64,000 bases of DNA from Parapristionchus giblindavisi (lineage: Eukaryota > Nematoda > Chromadorea > Rhabditida > Diplogasteridae). Of this stretch, positions 11,176 through 22,049 are shown in pieces. The notes below the pieces were generated by a model. The model was given only the letters and a program-made list of their open reading frames with translations, had not been told where the DNA came from and did no database searches. Both the position numbers and the translations under genes were made by a program. Position 1 is the stretch's first letter. Each line of letters begins with the position of its first letter. The DNA lies in contig CALSFV010000299.1 in assembly GCA_943737045.1 (NCBI GenBank), forward strand, positions 304,501 to 368,500, read 5' to 3'.

Positions 11176-11354
11176 CACTCAGAAATGTGTAGTTTCAAAA
11201 ATGTGTAGTTTTTACACCTCGAGGTGTTCATTTTTACACCTTTTCATGTGTTGAAAAGTACACTTTTTAGGCTGTGAATAGTTACACATCGGGTATTAGA
11301 GTCTGATCCAATGAACATGAAAGGTGTTCTATTTTACACCTTTTTTTCTGAGTG
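11176..11354. mobile_element. MITE with CACTCAGAAA ends
   Basis: 'CACTCAGAAATGTGTAG' and 'TTTTTTTCTGAGTG' are inverted at the tips. The interior repeats the words 'AAATGTGTAG' and 'TTTTTACACCT' in both orientations. No target duplication is certain. Confidence 0.65.
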
Positions 11355-11569
11355 AAACATATAGGACAGTGCATTTGAAAATTTTTGCAATTTTTACTCG
11401 GAAGCACATTTTGGACATGTTTTATCATTTTGAAAGACACAAAGACAGATCTTGTATGTTTACTAAAGGGACAACATAAAATCATACCAATTGTATGTAC
11501 TACCCACCAAGCGATAAACATGACGCATCTTCTCATATTTCTGCAAAAGTAATATTCGATATTAATAAA

Positions 11570-11725
11570 AAAATCCGGCGTATGCTATTGACCGTATAAA
11601 ATACACATGTTTAATTAGTACAAGAGTAGCCAGCCACAGTCACAATGCCTCTTCTTTGTTTAGAGAGAGCGCCCAAACGAGATAGTATCTAGATCAGAGA
11701 GAGAGTGCGAGGAGGGAAGGGGGGT
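11570..11725 (+). repeat. dispersed repeat shared with 35160-35345
   Basis: Phrases 'GCTATTGACCGTATAAAATA', 'AGTAGCCAGCCAC', 'GCCTCTTCT' and 'GAGGAGGGAAGGG' recur in the same order on the opposite strand at about 35160-35345. It looks like an internal portion of an unclassified element. Confidence 0.5.
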
Positions 11726-12086
11726 TAAAGAATCGTTCTATCTTTAGCAGCTAGTCGCAAGACAATTATACAAGTACGTTTTATGAGGACAATACACTGT
11801 AGAATTTTATCTTGTGTTAAAGCTTTCGTCTAGGAAATAAAGTCGCAGTGGTATTTACAGCGCATATTTGCATGTTAGGAATATCTCCACTCCAAAAAGA
11901 CAAATTAGTCATAGACGAAATAGGTCAAGAATTGAAATGTTTAAAAAAATGTAAAATAGGTTGGAACAATAGAGATAATAAATTATTTAAAATGAAATAT
12001 GCAAATAGCAGAACTAATGTGTATCTAAAAAAATACTCAAGCAGGAAAGAAGACAAACCCTAGTAAGGGTCATGCGCGCAGTATTA

Positions 12087-12194
12087 TGCACTGTTACATT
12101 TGCCTTACGTGTCTACGCCGTAACCCCTCCGTCGCGCCGGAGAGGCGGCGGAGGGGGCTACGGCGTAGACACGTAAGGCAAGTGTAACAGTGCA
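12087..12194. mobile_element. hairpin MITE, GTTACATTTGCCTTACGTG family, copy 1
   Basis: A near-perfect inverted repeat of about 50 bp per arm ('TGTTACATTTGCCTTACGTG' and its complement) encloses a GC-rich centre. Related, more decayed copies are at 25329-25439 and 44347-44411. Confidence 0.8.
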
Positions 12195-12684
12195 TTAGGG
12201 TATCAACGTTGACCTGGAAACCCATTTATGGGTCTTATAAGCCCTTATGAGGCCGCCTCTTCCTCCAATGCCCCCCAACCCACCCCAAATTTCAATTATT
12301 CGCCTTGGCGACGGACATCCTCCATCATAATATATATCTAACAGATATTATCTAACAGATATTCCATATTCTTCCCACCATCCCCCAGCGTTCATTTGAA
12401 GGAATAAAATATTATAAATATTATATTATTATATAACACATTTGTTTAATAAAACTGATATGGAATTTTGTGTTGTGCATTTTATCTCGAATGAATATCA
12501 ATACTAATATTTTTTTATAATTTAATTATTAATTAATTTATCGACTCCGTTACAGTAATATACAAGGTGAAACAGTATCAATAATGAAATGATTGAATCA
12601 CTTGTTCATAAAAATAATAATATTTATACGTATTCATGAATATATAATGAAACGAATGTGATGAGAAAAAGAAACGAAATGAAT

Positions 12685-12686
<2 letters not shown>
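12195..12686. other. AT-rich intergenic DNA
   Basis: No gene or element is recognised. Several runs of TA-rich words (TATTATAAATATTATATTAT) lead up to the TA microsatellite. Confidence 0.5.

Positions 12687-12766
<80 letters not shown>
12687..12766. repeat. (TA)n microsatellite
   Basis: About 39 uninterrupted TA dinucleotides, followed by GTGTGTG. Reading frames of alternating Ile and Tyr across it are not genes. Confidence 0.95.
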
Positions 12767-12769
<3 letters not shown>

Positions 12770-12774
<5 letters not shown>

Positions 12775-13535
12775 TGGTTCGAGAAAGGGTGAAGTGTTTG
12801 ATGCAAAGAAAATGATAAAAATTATCATTAAGAATTAAAGATGGAGACCCACGAGTTTTTTCGTAATAAGACTGTTCGGATAGAATGATAGAGATTCATC
12901 ACACGAATCGAAAGACATATCACATATTGATTCGCGATTTGCATACCTGCTCTCTCATTTTCTCATTACCCCTTACGCCAATTACCATATAATATAAACA
13001 ATAGCCAGCATGCTTATCGTGGCGGGAGTCAGTCATGCCAACTCATGGGTCCCCATCTTTAACGATAAAAACTAAACTATTAACGTGCGATTAGACATCC
13101 ATATATTTGATATCGTCTGTAGATATAGTATATCAATCAAATCCATTACCTTATCGCTTTTTCGACTAATGTAAGTCAGCAATATCAATTATAAAAAATA
13201 ATAATGCTCTTTACGATGACGGCAAAATATACCATGAAAATGTGTTTAAATGTTGCCGATGAGCGCCCTCGTTGAGGATGGTCTGAGCCTCGACCAAATA
13301 GGCTCCCTCGGCTGATGATACCGCACACAGAACCGCTTCCTCTTCCGTTGAATAGTACGATATTAGAAGATCAAAGATCAGGTTGATTGAAAGATCAAAG
13401 ATCAAAAGATGACACGGATAACAAAATCGAACGCAAGCATCTTCAATGTTTTTTTTTTAAAATTTATTTTATTACCTAGAAGCTTGGATCAAAATCAAAC
13501 ATCGACTGCTTCACCATCTCATATGAGCACTGTGA
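12770..13535. other. intergenic DNA without recognised features
   Basis: No domain, splice structure or repeat family was recognised apart from scattered 'AAAGATCAAAGATCA' words near 13370-13405, which also occur at 19918, 53457 and 62626. Confidence 0.4.
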
Positions 13536-13537
13536 AA

Positions 13538-13726
13538 CATACATTTTCATACCCTCATAATGTGAGTATTGACCCACTATATATGGCTCATTTCCCGGTT
13601 ACTTGATGGGAAACCAAGCTAAAAATGAAGATTTTAAGCGAAAAATAACGAATTTCCTAAATCGACCCACCATCATTCTAAACTCGACCCACACTATTAA
13701 AAACAACAGCGAGGGCATGACTTTTA
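13538..13726. mobile_element. MITE, CCCTCAC-end family, copy 4
   Basis: The left end 'CATACATTTTCATACCCTCA' is the clearest of the family. The right end is 'GCGAGGGCATGACTTTTAG'. The interior 'AAGCGAAAAATAACGAATTT' is the reverse complement of the copy at 4349. Confidence 0.7.
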
Positions 13727-13734
13727 GACCGGTA

Positions 13735-13876
13735 AGATTGATATTTGATCTTTTGGATTTGTCTGTCCTAGGCATACTGTAGACAAGATTTGATGGGATA
13801 CTGTAGATTGATATTTGATCTTTTGAATTTGTCTGTCCTAGGCATACTGTAGACAAGATTTGATGGGATACTGTAG
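13735..13876 (+). repeat. 70-bp tandem duplication
   Basis: Two nearly identical 70-bp units start with 'GATTGATATTTGATCTTTT' and end in 'GGGATACTGTA'. A partial third unit follows. The unit contains two TACTGTA words. Confidence 0.85.
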
Positions 13877-14455
13877 ATTGATATTTGAACGTGCTTATCT
13901 AAAAGATATTTTACAGTAGCCATTGATGTTTAAACTTGTCTGTCGAAGAGACGTTGTAGACTGATCTTTGCTCTCATTTTGATAAGATGATTGATTTTCA
14001 TTCATAAACGAATTTTTCATCTCCGCAATTTTAGGGGGGGGGGGCAATAATTTGGTCGAACATTTTTGGATGCAACCAGACAAGCCCAACTTTTAAAGTT
14101 GAGTCAATAATTTGGCGGTTGAGACAATAATTTGGTTCGAAGTGGGAGCCCCCATATTATTTTAGTCTAAAATTTTAGCCACAGTTTGGCTAAAGTTTAG
14201 CTAATTAGTATACAATGTAAAGGATATTGATTAGTAGAGGAAAATGGACGACAAAATGAATTATTAATATTTCATTTCTATGAATTGCAATCGTTAGAAG
14301 TGGTTCATATATGATTTCCTCTATTGACAATGAGTAAGTTATTTGTTCATTGAATTTTTAAATAATGAAGCAATTAAAGAATCAATGATGATGTCTCTAC
14401 GGCAATTGGTATGTATTGATTGGTAACTCAATCAATAATATATATTTTATTCTAG

Positions 14456-14908
14456 AAAGATTGAGTAATCATTTTCTTGAATCATTCAATACAACACATT
14501 CTCATTTCTTTGATTCATCTAATATAATCGATCAATCTCAATATATTATCCTTCGTATCGATTATGAAAATTGGTATTCTGCTATTGAAGTCAATCCAAC
14601 TCAATTCACATTTGATGATCTTACAAGGACTCTCAAGGTATACTGTATCCCTTCTTCTTGATATCGATTCGATTGATTTGATTATCCTCAGAAATGTTTT
14701 CCACTTCCTGAGAGCGGAAAGTTCGATGCAAACATTTACATGGATGGAGTAAGTATATTAATCGATAATGAGAGATAATAAATACAGTATGATTTAGATT
14801 GAGAAAGAAGTTTTGGGAGATGAAATTGATCCTTCATCAACTCTATCGTCTATTGGCTTTGATGGGAATGCACATATTGAAATTTATTTATCAGAAGATG
14901 ATTATTGA
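14456..14908 (+). CDS. 3' part of an unrecognised AT-rich gene (three exons)
   Basis: Three exons join in frame: 14456-14637, 14692-14748 and 14798-14908, with acceptors TTCTAG, CCTCAG and TTTAG and donors GTATAC and GTAAGT. The joined product has about 115 residues and ends in the acidic tail 'EIYLSEDDY' before TGA. Readable parts are 'ILRIDYENWYSAIEVNPTQF', 'KCFPLPESGKFDANIYMDG' and 'GDEIDPSSTLSSIGFDGNAH'. The first exon starts in phase 1, so at least one exon lies upstream. I could not fix it, since a candidate ending at 14408 would need the wrong phase. I recognise no domain. Base composition is clearly more AT-rich than the TMEM131 exons to the right. Introns of about 50 bp are much shorter than those of the neighbouring gene. 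It could be a live small gene or a recent fragment. Confidence 0.55.
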
Positions 14909-14909
14909 T

Positions 14910-15866
14910 TGAATGAAATGAGATTTATTCAATATTACACGATTGATTGGACATGATAACTTTGTTGATATGCAATCGATTTATTGATTGATACATGAAT
15001 CCATTTCGATCCGATCTATGTATCTCGCAAAAAATACATTGACTTTGAGAGAAATTATATTTTTTAAATTTTATGAAACTTTTTAGTGAAGAATGATTTT
15101 AATGAAGAATGAATTGCACAGGCGTGATCGCCATCAAATTCTGCCCACGGGGCATAATCCACAAATTTTGCATGATCGGGTGACGAGAAAAGACTAAAAA
15201 CGTTAAAGACTAAAAATTCAACGCAACGTCGTCTGGACTCAAAGGTGACTCAAGGTGTTAAATGAACATGACCATCTTTATCATCACCCTTAAGAACCCC
15301 GATTCCCAAATTTTGATTTTTTTACTGTGTCGGCACTTAGTCTTACGCAAACGGCCTCATATAAAAAAATAAGCTGCAAAATTCCTGGTAGACACCGGTA
15401 GGATACTGTAGATTGCGCTATGGAGTACTGTAGGATACTGTAGATTGCGCTATGGAGTACAGTAGTTTGATCTTTGGTCTTTGATGTTTTTGTGGATTCT
15501 GGGACTTATCTATGAAACTTGACAAACGTTGAGCCACAAGCGAATGCGGGATGATTTTTTGCTCCGCCTACGTTTGTGACGTCATGTTTGTTGATTTCAT
15601 GGATACCTTCAATAAGATGGAGGAGGCTTTGTTAGATATTGATGTAGTATACTGTACCCCTACCGTATCCCGTATCTATTTTTAATCGTAATAGAATCAT
15701 ATATGCTTTAGACTATTTACCCTATCTATGCTAATTCATTTGTAGCTCAATCATTATGTCTGTCTTTCTGATTATATGAATAACCTATCTGACTATACGA
15801 GTTGCATCGATATTTGTTCCACTCACTTTTTCAATCCAATTGTTATTCTAATGTTCTCATAGTGTA
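14910..15866. other. intergenic or intronic DNA with the left end of the duplicated block
   Basis: From about 15,400 the phrases 'GGATACTGTAGATTGCGCTA' and 'TTGATCTTTGGTCTTTGATG' match 53,270-53,490 of copy B, so the segmental duplication begins here. A possible exon starts with ATG at 15602 (MDTFNKMEEALLDID, then GTAGTA), but its phase does not fit the next exon. It is not annotated as coding. Confidence 0.45.
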
Positions 15867-17429
15867 CAGTGGTGGCCAGAAGGAAAACATATTTTGGTTT
15901 TTTGAGAATAACTTTTCTTGTAGTTAACCGATCACCTTGAAATTTTTATATAGTGTGCTCAGACGTGTTTCACAATGTACACCGAGGCATGGAGCCGGTT
16001 TTTCAATTTCAACGGCTTCCAGACTACAGTATCCCATAATGACTGTATGGCTCATTTTGAGGAAGTTACTTCTCTTCTAATTTTTAAACGTATTCATGCA
16101 TTTTTTTCAATTTTTTCTTCACGAATATATTTTTTAAATCAATTAAACAAATTTATTATCAATATTCAACGTTAACAATTAAAATAATTATTAAATCAAT
16201 GTCAAAGCGGATAACTCAAGGGGGTGATATTTGGGTAAAAATTCAGGTGCAAATCAATTATTAAATGGATTAAACTAACAAATATTAATTTAGTACTTAG
16301 TTTCCGTGCTTCTGACTGATCCAATGTCGTGCGGCGAGCAGGAGCGTACGATAGCCGTTGCGATCATGACTCCATTGATTCGCTGCAGAGGACATAGTCC
16401 GAGTTCCTGTGCACAATAACGCTTCTGCCATCGTGATTCACCGTGGGGACTAGCTTCTGGCCATCATCTCGAGTCCCTTCTGGTCTACGAACGTAAACCC
16501 GGCAGTCCGAGCCCAAGAGATTGAACTTGGATGTTCCGATCAGACGACCTTTCGCTAGTCTGCGACTGTCTATTTGAAATTAGTCTTTTATCCACTTCAG
16601 ACGACTCTCTCTGTTCTTAGGAGATATTATGGGTTTCGCACTAAGAATTCTAGCGTTAAAACCAGCGTGTTTGGGTTGTCTGCGGATGGTGTGAGTCGAT
16701 GGAGAAGTGACACCGTATAGTGCCATTTCTTGCTGGTTGATTGTGGAGTTCGCCCGCGGGATCTCGCGCGATATGTTGATAATATTTTTGTCATCAAGGT
16801 GCTAGGTGATGCGTGAAGTACCAGGCAGTGATGGTTGACGGGTTTTCACTGATTTGGGGACCTTTTTAATGATACAGGATATCGTTCACTTGTTTACACC
16901 AAGATTGACAGCAGGTTCGGATTGCTTCAGACCATTCAAACCTCCGCGGAAGATGACGCGCAGGATATCAGGCGAGAGATATCATATTCCTTTCGGTTTT
17001 GCCATAATCAAAAAACAACAATACAAGAAAATACATTTAAAAAATCATAATAAACAAGCAAAAATGATGAAAAAATGGTATCTTTTTGAAATTCTCAATA
17101 TACCTACGATATGAATATTAATATCCAATAAATGCAAACATTATCGATAAATGACTATAGTAGCATGCGTACATACTTTTTAAACGGTGAAAAAAATTGT
17201 TTAAAACAACGAAAATACGTCGCAACTTCAACCACTCAAAATGAGCCATACGGCCATTTTGGGATACTGTAGCCTGGAAGCCGTTGAAATTGAAAAACCG
17301 GCTCCATACCTCGGTGTACATTGTGAAACACGTCTGAGCACACTATATAAAAATTTCAAGGTGATCGGTTAACTACAAGAAAAGTTATTCTCAAAAAACC
17401 AAAATATGTTTTCCTTCTGGCCACCACTG
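15867..17429. mobile_element. Tc1-type transposon with long TIRs
   Basis: The element starts 'CAGTGGTGGCCAGAAGGAAA' and ends with its reverse complement. It is flanked by TA on both sides (15865-15866 and 17430-17431). The inverted repeats extend about 200 bp or more, through 'CACCTTGAAATTTTTATATAG', and include 'ACACCGAGGCATGGAGCCGG'. The middle holds a decayed Tc1 transposase on the minus strand. At 1,563 bp it is about the normal size of a Tc1 element, so this is a formerly autonomous copy. Confidence 0.85.
16350..16845 (-). pseudogene. Tc1 transposase relic
   Basis: Translation of the minus strand gives, with frameshifts and stops, an order typical of Tc1 transposase. An HTH-region remnant (INQQEMALYGVTSPSTHTIR) comes first, then 'SKFNLLGSDCRVYVRRPEG', which corresponds to the conserved stretch around the second part of the catalytic domain, then 'LVPTVNHDG'. 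The first catalytic Asp motif (normally SDES before KFN) reads SDRT here, so the active site is lost. In intact Tc1 elements this enzyme cuts and joins at the terminal inverted repeats in the nucleus. The relic is inactive. Confidence 0.8.
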
Positions 17430-17546
17430 TATATTATTGCGATGAAACCAGAAACATGCGGGCGACATTCGTTTCAAATAAAAGTTTCCGAATATGCCTT
17501 TGGCTATTCTCGGACAAATTGATCTCTGATCTTAGATCTCTTGTAG

Positions 17547-18864
17547 ATGTCAACTCGGACGCCGATTTGTCCGCGATGGTTGAGGCGACGGCGCGCGGAT
17601 TCGACGTCAGTCTAGAGGCGTCAGAGGTGAGAGAATACGATTGATCTACCTATATGACTTGATCTGTGTCTACAGTATGGTTGGCTATTCGGGCCTCGAA
17701 TTGCCAACTTTACACAATGATTCATTTAATACGATATCTTAATCGCAATCATATCAACAATGGGAATTATATTGTTTACTTGCCGAATCAATCGATATCT
17801 ATCGTAGCATACTGTAGCAGACTGTAGCTTGCTATATTTCTGTAGCCTTATAACAAGGGGAGACTACATCGTTTTCTTATAGTACAAATATCGATTACTC
17901 GTAAATTCAATCGATATATTGATTTTACAAATTCAAACGATATATTGATTATAGGTATTCAGGAAGAGGAACGAGAGAGACGAAGAGAGGAGGAGGAAGA
18001 GGAACGAGAGAGACGAATAGAGGAGGAGGAAGAGGAACGAGAGAAACGAAGAGAGGAGGAAGAAGAGGAACGAGAGAAACGAAGAGAGGAGGAGGAAGAG
18101 GAACGAGAGAGACGAAGAGAGGAGGAGGAAGAGGAACGAGAGAAACGAAGAGAGGAGGAGGAAGAGGAACGAGGGAAACGAAGAGAGGAGGAGGAAGAGG
18201 AACGAGAGAGACGAAGAGAGGAGGAGGAAGAGGAACGAGAGAGACGAATAGAGGAGGAGGAAGAGGAACGAGAGAAACGAAGAGAGGAGGAGGAAGAGGA
18301 ACGAGAGAAACGAAGAGAGGAGGAGGAAGAGGAACGAGAGAAACGAAGAGAGGAGGAGGAAGAGGAACGAGAGAGCCGAAGAGAGGAGGAGGAAGAGGAA
18401 CGAGAGAAACGAAGAGAGGAGGAGGAAGAGGAACGAGAGAGACGAAGAGAGGAGGAGGAAGAGGAACGAGAGAAACGAAGAGAGGAGGAGGAAGAGGAAC
18501 GAGAGAAACGAAGAGAGGAGGAGGAAGAGGAACGAGAGAGCCGAAGAGAGGAGGAGGAAGAGGAACGAGAGAAACGAAGAGAGGAGGAGGAAGAGGAACG
18601 AGAGAGACGAAGAGAGGAGGAGGAAGAGGAACGAGAGAAACGAAGAGAGGAGGAGGAAGAGGAACGAGAGAGACGAAGAGAGGAGGAGGAAGAGGAACGA
18701 GAGAAACGAAGAGAGGAGGAGGAAGAGGAACGAGAGAAACGAAGAGAGGAGGAGGAAGAGGAACGAGGGAAACGAAGAGAGGAGGAGGAAGAGGAACGAG
18801 AGAGACGAAGAGAGGAGGAGGAAGAGGAACGAGAGAGACGAAGAGAGGATGAGGAATATCAGAG
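17547..18864 (+). CDS. Arg/Glu-repeat exons of the TMEM131-like locus, copy A (exons 13-14)
   Basis: Exon 13 (17547-17626, acceptor TTGTAG, donor GTGAGA) reads 'DADLSAMVEATARGFDVSLE' and joins in frame to exon 14 (17963-18864, acceptor ATTCAG, donor GTTTGT). Exon 14 is an uninterrupted frame of about 300 residues: some 27 copies of an 11-residue unit of the type REEEEEERERR or REEEEEEREKR, ending EDEEYQR. It is predicted to be a highly charged single helix or coiled coil. In copy B the matching exons follow TMEM131 exons 9-12 on the same strand, so I infer that this is a variable insertion in the lumenal part of the same protein. Against that, the phase of exon 12 (0) does not fit exon 13 (needs 1), so a separate charged-protein gene remains possible. 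No stop or frameshift is seen here. Confidence 0.6.
17963..18858 (+). repeat. 33-bp minisatellite, copy A
   Basis: About 27 units of 33 bp, consensus around 'GAGGAGGAGGAAGAGGAACG' plus 'AGAGAGACGAAGA'. Variants alternate AGAAACG, AGAGACG and AGAGCCG at one position. All units keep the 33-bp length, so the reading frame is preserved. Confidence 0.95.
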
Positions 18865-19378
18865 GTTTGTTGCCATTTACTTTCATTGTTTCGTTACAGT
18901 ATCGGCCAAAAGTCATGGGACACTTTTTCATTATTTTATAACTTTTGATCCAGGAAAGCAATCAAGCTCATCTTTTGAGTCAATGTACAGAATTTATCAA
19001 GGAACAATACCATGATGATTTGGTGTAATTAAATTAGTTCACTGATGCGTACTGATGATTCAATCGAAGTACACTTTTTTGAAAATTTACATTTCTTTAT
19101 TGAAAGGTTCTGTTCGTCTGAAACATTATGAGAGTGGAGACACCTACTAGGGCTGCACAGTTACACAATCCGGAATGGCTTCGATTCCGATTTCAAGCTG
19201 TAGCAGGGTCGCAACTTTGACCCCCAAAATTTATAACAGCTTCTAGATGTGCTAACAACCCGTTCTAAGTGCTGAAATGATGATAGTGGCGAGTAATGTT
19301 TATCCCCAGATTACGGTAGTCATGGCTCGCCATTTGCCCTCAGGGCATAAAATAAATTTTTTGGGGGAGGATCGATTT

Positions 19379-19741
19379 CACGGCGGTTCATTGGAGGGAA
19401 ACCCCTACGTTTAACTATGGCTTGAAGCCTCCCGCACTACGAAAAATCGGCAAAGTTGTTTTGCACCGGGTGGGATTCGAACCCACGAGGTTCGGATCGC
19501 CAGACAAAAGTTCTAACCACTAAGCCATCTCGGCATGCTACACAACTCGTAGAAATCGATGATGAACGCATTTGGGGGAGGGACCGCAGCGCGTCGTTGA
19601 GCGCGTCGCGTCGCTCCCTCCCCTACGCTAACTATTACCGTATATAATAATGAACTTTCGTGGTAAGACATTTGTTGAACAATTTATCCTGATTTTTGAA
19701 AACTGCGAGTCGCTCTTAACTACTGTCCTTGAACCGCCGTG
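19379..19741. mobile_element. MITE with CACGGCGGTTCA ends and a tRNA-like core
   Basis: The ends 'CACGGCGGTTCATTGG' and 'CCTTGAACCGCCGTG' are inverted. GATTT lies on both sides. The sister foldback element has the uninterrupted site (…CTGATTTTGACACC… near 62,460), which supports insertion with a target duplication of about 5 bp. The interior contains a tRNA-like segment on the minus strand and no protein. Confidence 0.8.
19462..19535 (-). ncRNA. tRNA-like sequence inside a MITE
   Basis: A 74-nt stretch on the minus strand has an A-box-like 'TGGCTTAGTGGTTAG' and an exact B-box 'GGTTCGAATCC' within a perfect 5-bp T stem (GTGGG/CCCAC). The D stem and anticodon stem do not form well and the acceptor stem is imperfect. 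It is therefore a tRNA-derived sequence rather than a functional tRNA. It shares 'GCGATCCGAACCTCGT' with the tRNA-like sequence at 39,780. Confidence 0.65.
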
Positions 19742-20701
19742 GATTTTGAGACCCTACCGTTTAGAGGGGGGGTCTTCTAAAATTATGGTTCCTGTGCAAG
19801 CAGCTTTGCAATGTATCATAAATGTATTTCCCTTTTTTTGGTTAAGTTCTGATTCCTTTCAGACCCGCAGCAAACGCTCTGCTGAGTTCTACTCGGTTGT
19901 AGCGAGTAAAGATCAAAATACAAAGATCAAAGATCAAAGTTCAGAAATAGTGCAAAAACTTTTGTTAACATCTCTAACATGCATTGGTACTTTGAAACTA
20001 AGAGATTTCATCAATAGAGGGCCAGGGGCGAGAGCAGTAACAGAGAAATCGCAAGTGCGCGCACCGAGTAGACCTCAGCATAAAGTTTGCTGCTGGTCTG
20101 AAAGGAATCGGAACTAAACCAAAATAAGGGAAATTAATATGTGATATATTGCAAAGCTGCTTGCGCAGGAACCATAATTTTAGAAGACCCGCCCTCTGAA
20201 CGGTAGGGTCTCAAAATCAGTCCTTCCGAAAAAATTGATTTTCATGCCCTGAGGGCGAACGAAGAGCTATGACTACCATAATCTGGGAATATACATCGCT
20301 TACCATTAGCATCATTTCAGCACTTAGAACGGGTTGTTAGCAGATCTAGAAGCTGAGTTATATATTTTGGGGGTCAAAGTTGCGACCCTGCTACAGCTTG
20401 AAATCGGAATCGAAGATTGTGATTCCGGATTGTGTGACTGTGCAGCCCTAGTGGGTGTCTCCACTCTCATAATGTTTCAGACGAACAGAACCTTTCACTA
20501 AAGAAATGTAAATTTTCAAAAAAGTGTATTTCGATAGCGTCATTGCTATGCAATAGTGAACTAATTTAATTACACCAACACATCATGGTTGTATCCCTTG
20601 ATAAATTCTGTACATTGACTCAAAAGATGAGCTTGATTGCTTTCCTGGATCAAAAGTTATAAAATAATGAAAGTGTCCCATGACTTTTTGCCGATACTGT
20701 A

Positions 20702-21178
20702 TTTAAAAAATTCTGTTGTCTAAATCTGCCTCCGTTGGCTGTCTTCTTCGTATACTCCGCGCGTGCCTTCGTCTCTTGCAGACAGATCACATCGTATCTG
20801 AGCTTCTCTGTCGTCTCGAGGAGAACTCGAAGGTCTGCTTCTGAGCTGATGGTTCGGCAGTTGTATGTGGCGACGTAGAAGCAATCGTGATGGCGGGCGG
20901 TCATTGGTTGGTCGTGTGTACTTGTGTTCCTGCGGCAGTTTTGGTCTGCAGGTCCCTTCGGGGATCCGGGGCTTCCAGTACACGTGGTGCTCCTTCTCCC
21001 TTCTGTGCCGCTCCGGACCCTCTTCTTTGTGCGTGTTGCAGCGGTGTTGTGTGATCCGGCGTCGGGGTTGCTAGCCCATGAACGCCGGTGCCGCATACGT
21101 TGGACGGGGTGCGAGTGCAGTGCAGTGCTCACCGTTCACCCCCCTACCACGGTGAGGTGTAGGTCGGACTTTAGGGGG
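20702..21178 (-). pseudogene. 5' fragment of an RTE-type LINE (endonuclease start)
   Basis: On the minus strand a frame from 21132 ends in 'CFYVATYNCRTISSEADLRV' and 'YDVICLQETKARAE', the start of an apurinic-type endonuclease domain as found at the N-terminus of RTE/BovB-class retrotransposon ORFs (ATYNCRT; Glu in LQETK). The fragment is cut off at 20,701 by the foldback element after about 160 codons. Its other end abuts the duplicated block of copy A at about 21,179. Reverse transcriptase is absent. Confidence 0.7.
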
Positions 21179-21569
21179 GCTCCTTTACATCATCAAATAA
21201 AAATATTAGCGTCTGGTTGAGCGATCAACTGCCTTACCCTAACCTGGAAAGATTCCTGGTTATGGTTTTTGAGAGATACAAAGAGTGCGAGAGCAGCACT
21301 CATTGTCGTAATTGTACCCGTCGTGTTCATGTTTCAAGGATAGTAAACAAGATGTCGCGAGAACCAAATTCGATAGTCGCCATCGCCATCGCCAATTGAC
21401 GAATAGATAGTAATATCAACATTTAATAGCCACATTATCGATTGATTGCGTGATTATGCTCCCTACCGTAAACTTCTCATAATCAGATCGTTGATCTTAG
21501 GTGTACACTAGCTTTCTTTCACATAAATCAACCGATAATTACCGTAATCATTACCGTAACCCTTTCCAG

Positions 21570-21714
21570 ATCCCTTACGGAGGGCGACGATGTTTGTCTG
21601 CACAAGGGTCTGCCCGCCAACTCTCGTCACGCCGTTAGAATCCGATCGCGGCTTCCCTTCCCCGTCGCCATCTACAACGCCTCATTGCCCGTGGAAGCGG
21701 CCAATCACTTTACG
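21570..21714 (+). CDS. TMEM131: TMEM131-like exon 1 (window numbering), copy A
   Basis: 145-bp exon, acceptor TTTCCAG, donor GTAGGT. It reads 'RHAVRIRSRLPFPVAIYNAS' followed by 'LPVEAANHFT', matching the lumenal immunoglobulin-like region of TMEM131 proteins. TMEM131 is a large single-pass ER protein that helps procollagen cargo leave the ER in animals. The copy at 48,318 is one codon longer (the segment before DDGC). No stop or frameshift. The upstream 21,179-21,280 sequence also matches copy B, so the duplicated block starts about 390 bp before this exon. Confidence 0.8.
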
Positions 21715-21835
21715 GTAGGTAAACGGGATTACTGTGGGGTACGGTAGGTCAACGGGATTACTGTGGGTTACGGTAGGTTAACGGGATTACTGTGGGTTAC
21801 GGTAGGTCAACGGGATTACTGTGGGGTACGGTAGT
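21712..21835 (+). repeat. 29-bp tandem repeat overlapping the exon 1 splice donor
   Basis: About four units of 29-30 bp, 'ACGGTAGGTCAACGGGATTA' followed by 'CTGTGGGTT', begin at the last exon bases. Every unit repeats the ACGGTAGGT donor sequence. Copy B (48,463-48,500) has little more than one unit. Confidence 0.85.
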
Positions 21836-22049
21836 TTGTGATTGGGCCGGAGTAGAGATAACCTGCCTGCGTATCACTCTAGCGCCCTCGCTTGTTGTCT
21901 CGTTTCATCTGATTTTGTGTTTTCAAAATCCAGGAAAAGAAATGAAAAAGAGGCGAGATAGTGTGTGAAACGAGGAGAGACTTTTCGTTGTGTTTCTTTT
22001 CTCACATAAATTTCACACCTGATCTGCAACAAATGCAACAAACGTCTTG

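Larger units (their letters stand above)
18897..20699. mobile_element. foldback Tc1-like element 1 (long TIRs, non-autonomous)
   Basis: It begins 'CAGTATCGGCCAAAAGTCAT' and ends with the inverted form, with TA on both sides. Each arm runs for several hundred bases ('AACTTTTGATCCAGGAAAGC', 'TGCCCTCAGGGC', 'GGGTCTTCTAAAATTATGG'), so most of the element is one large inverted repeat around an unpaired centre near 19,900-20,050. No transposase is seen. The same family is present at 61,980-63,418. A 363-bp MITE is inserted in its left arm. It lies in the intron after exon 14. Confidence 0.85.

Noticed and set aside
11848..12063. 71-codon Lys/Asn-rich frame as a small gene
   Set aside because: AT-rich DNA gives such frames by chance. 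No splice context, homology or repeat support was seen.
17933..18961. 342-codon minus-strand frame rich in Leu/Ser/Phe resembling a membrane protein
   Set aside because: It is the antisense of the Arg/Glu repeat of exon 14. The hydrophobic look comes from complementing GAG/GAA codons.
19462..19535. Functional tRNA gene
   Set aside because: The B box and T stem are good, but the D and anticodon stems do not pair and the sequence is the core of a transposable element. The same holds for 39,780, 43,160 and 58,858.
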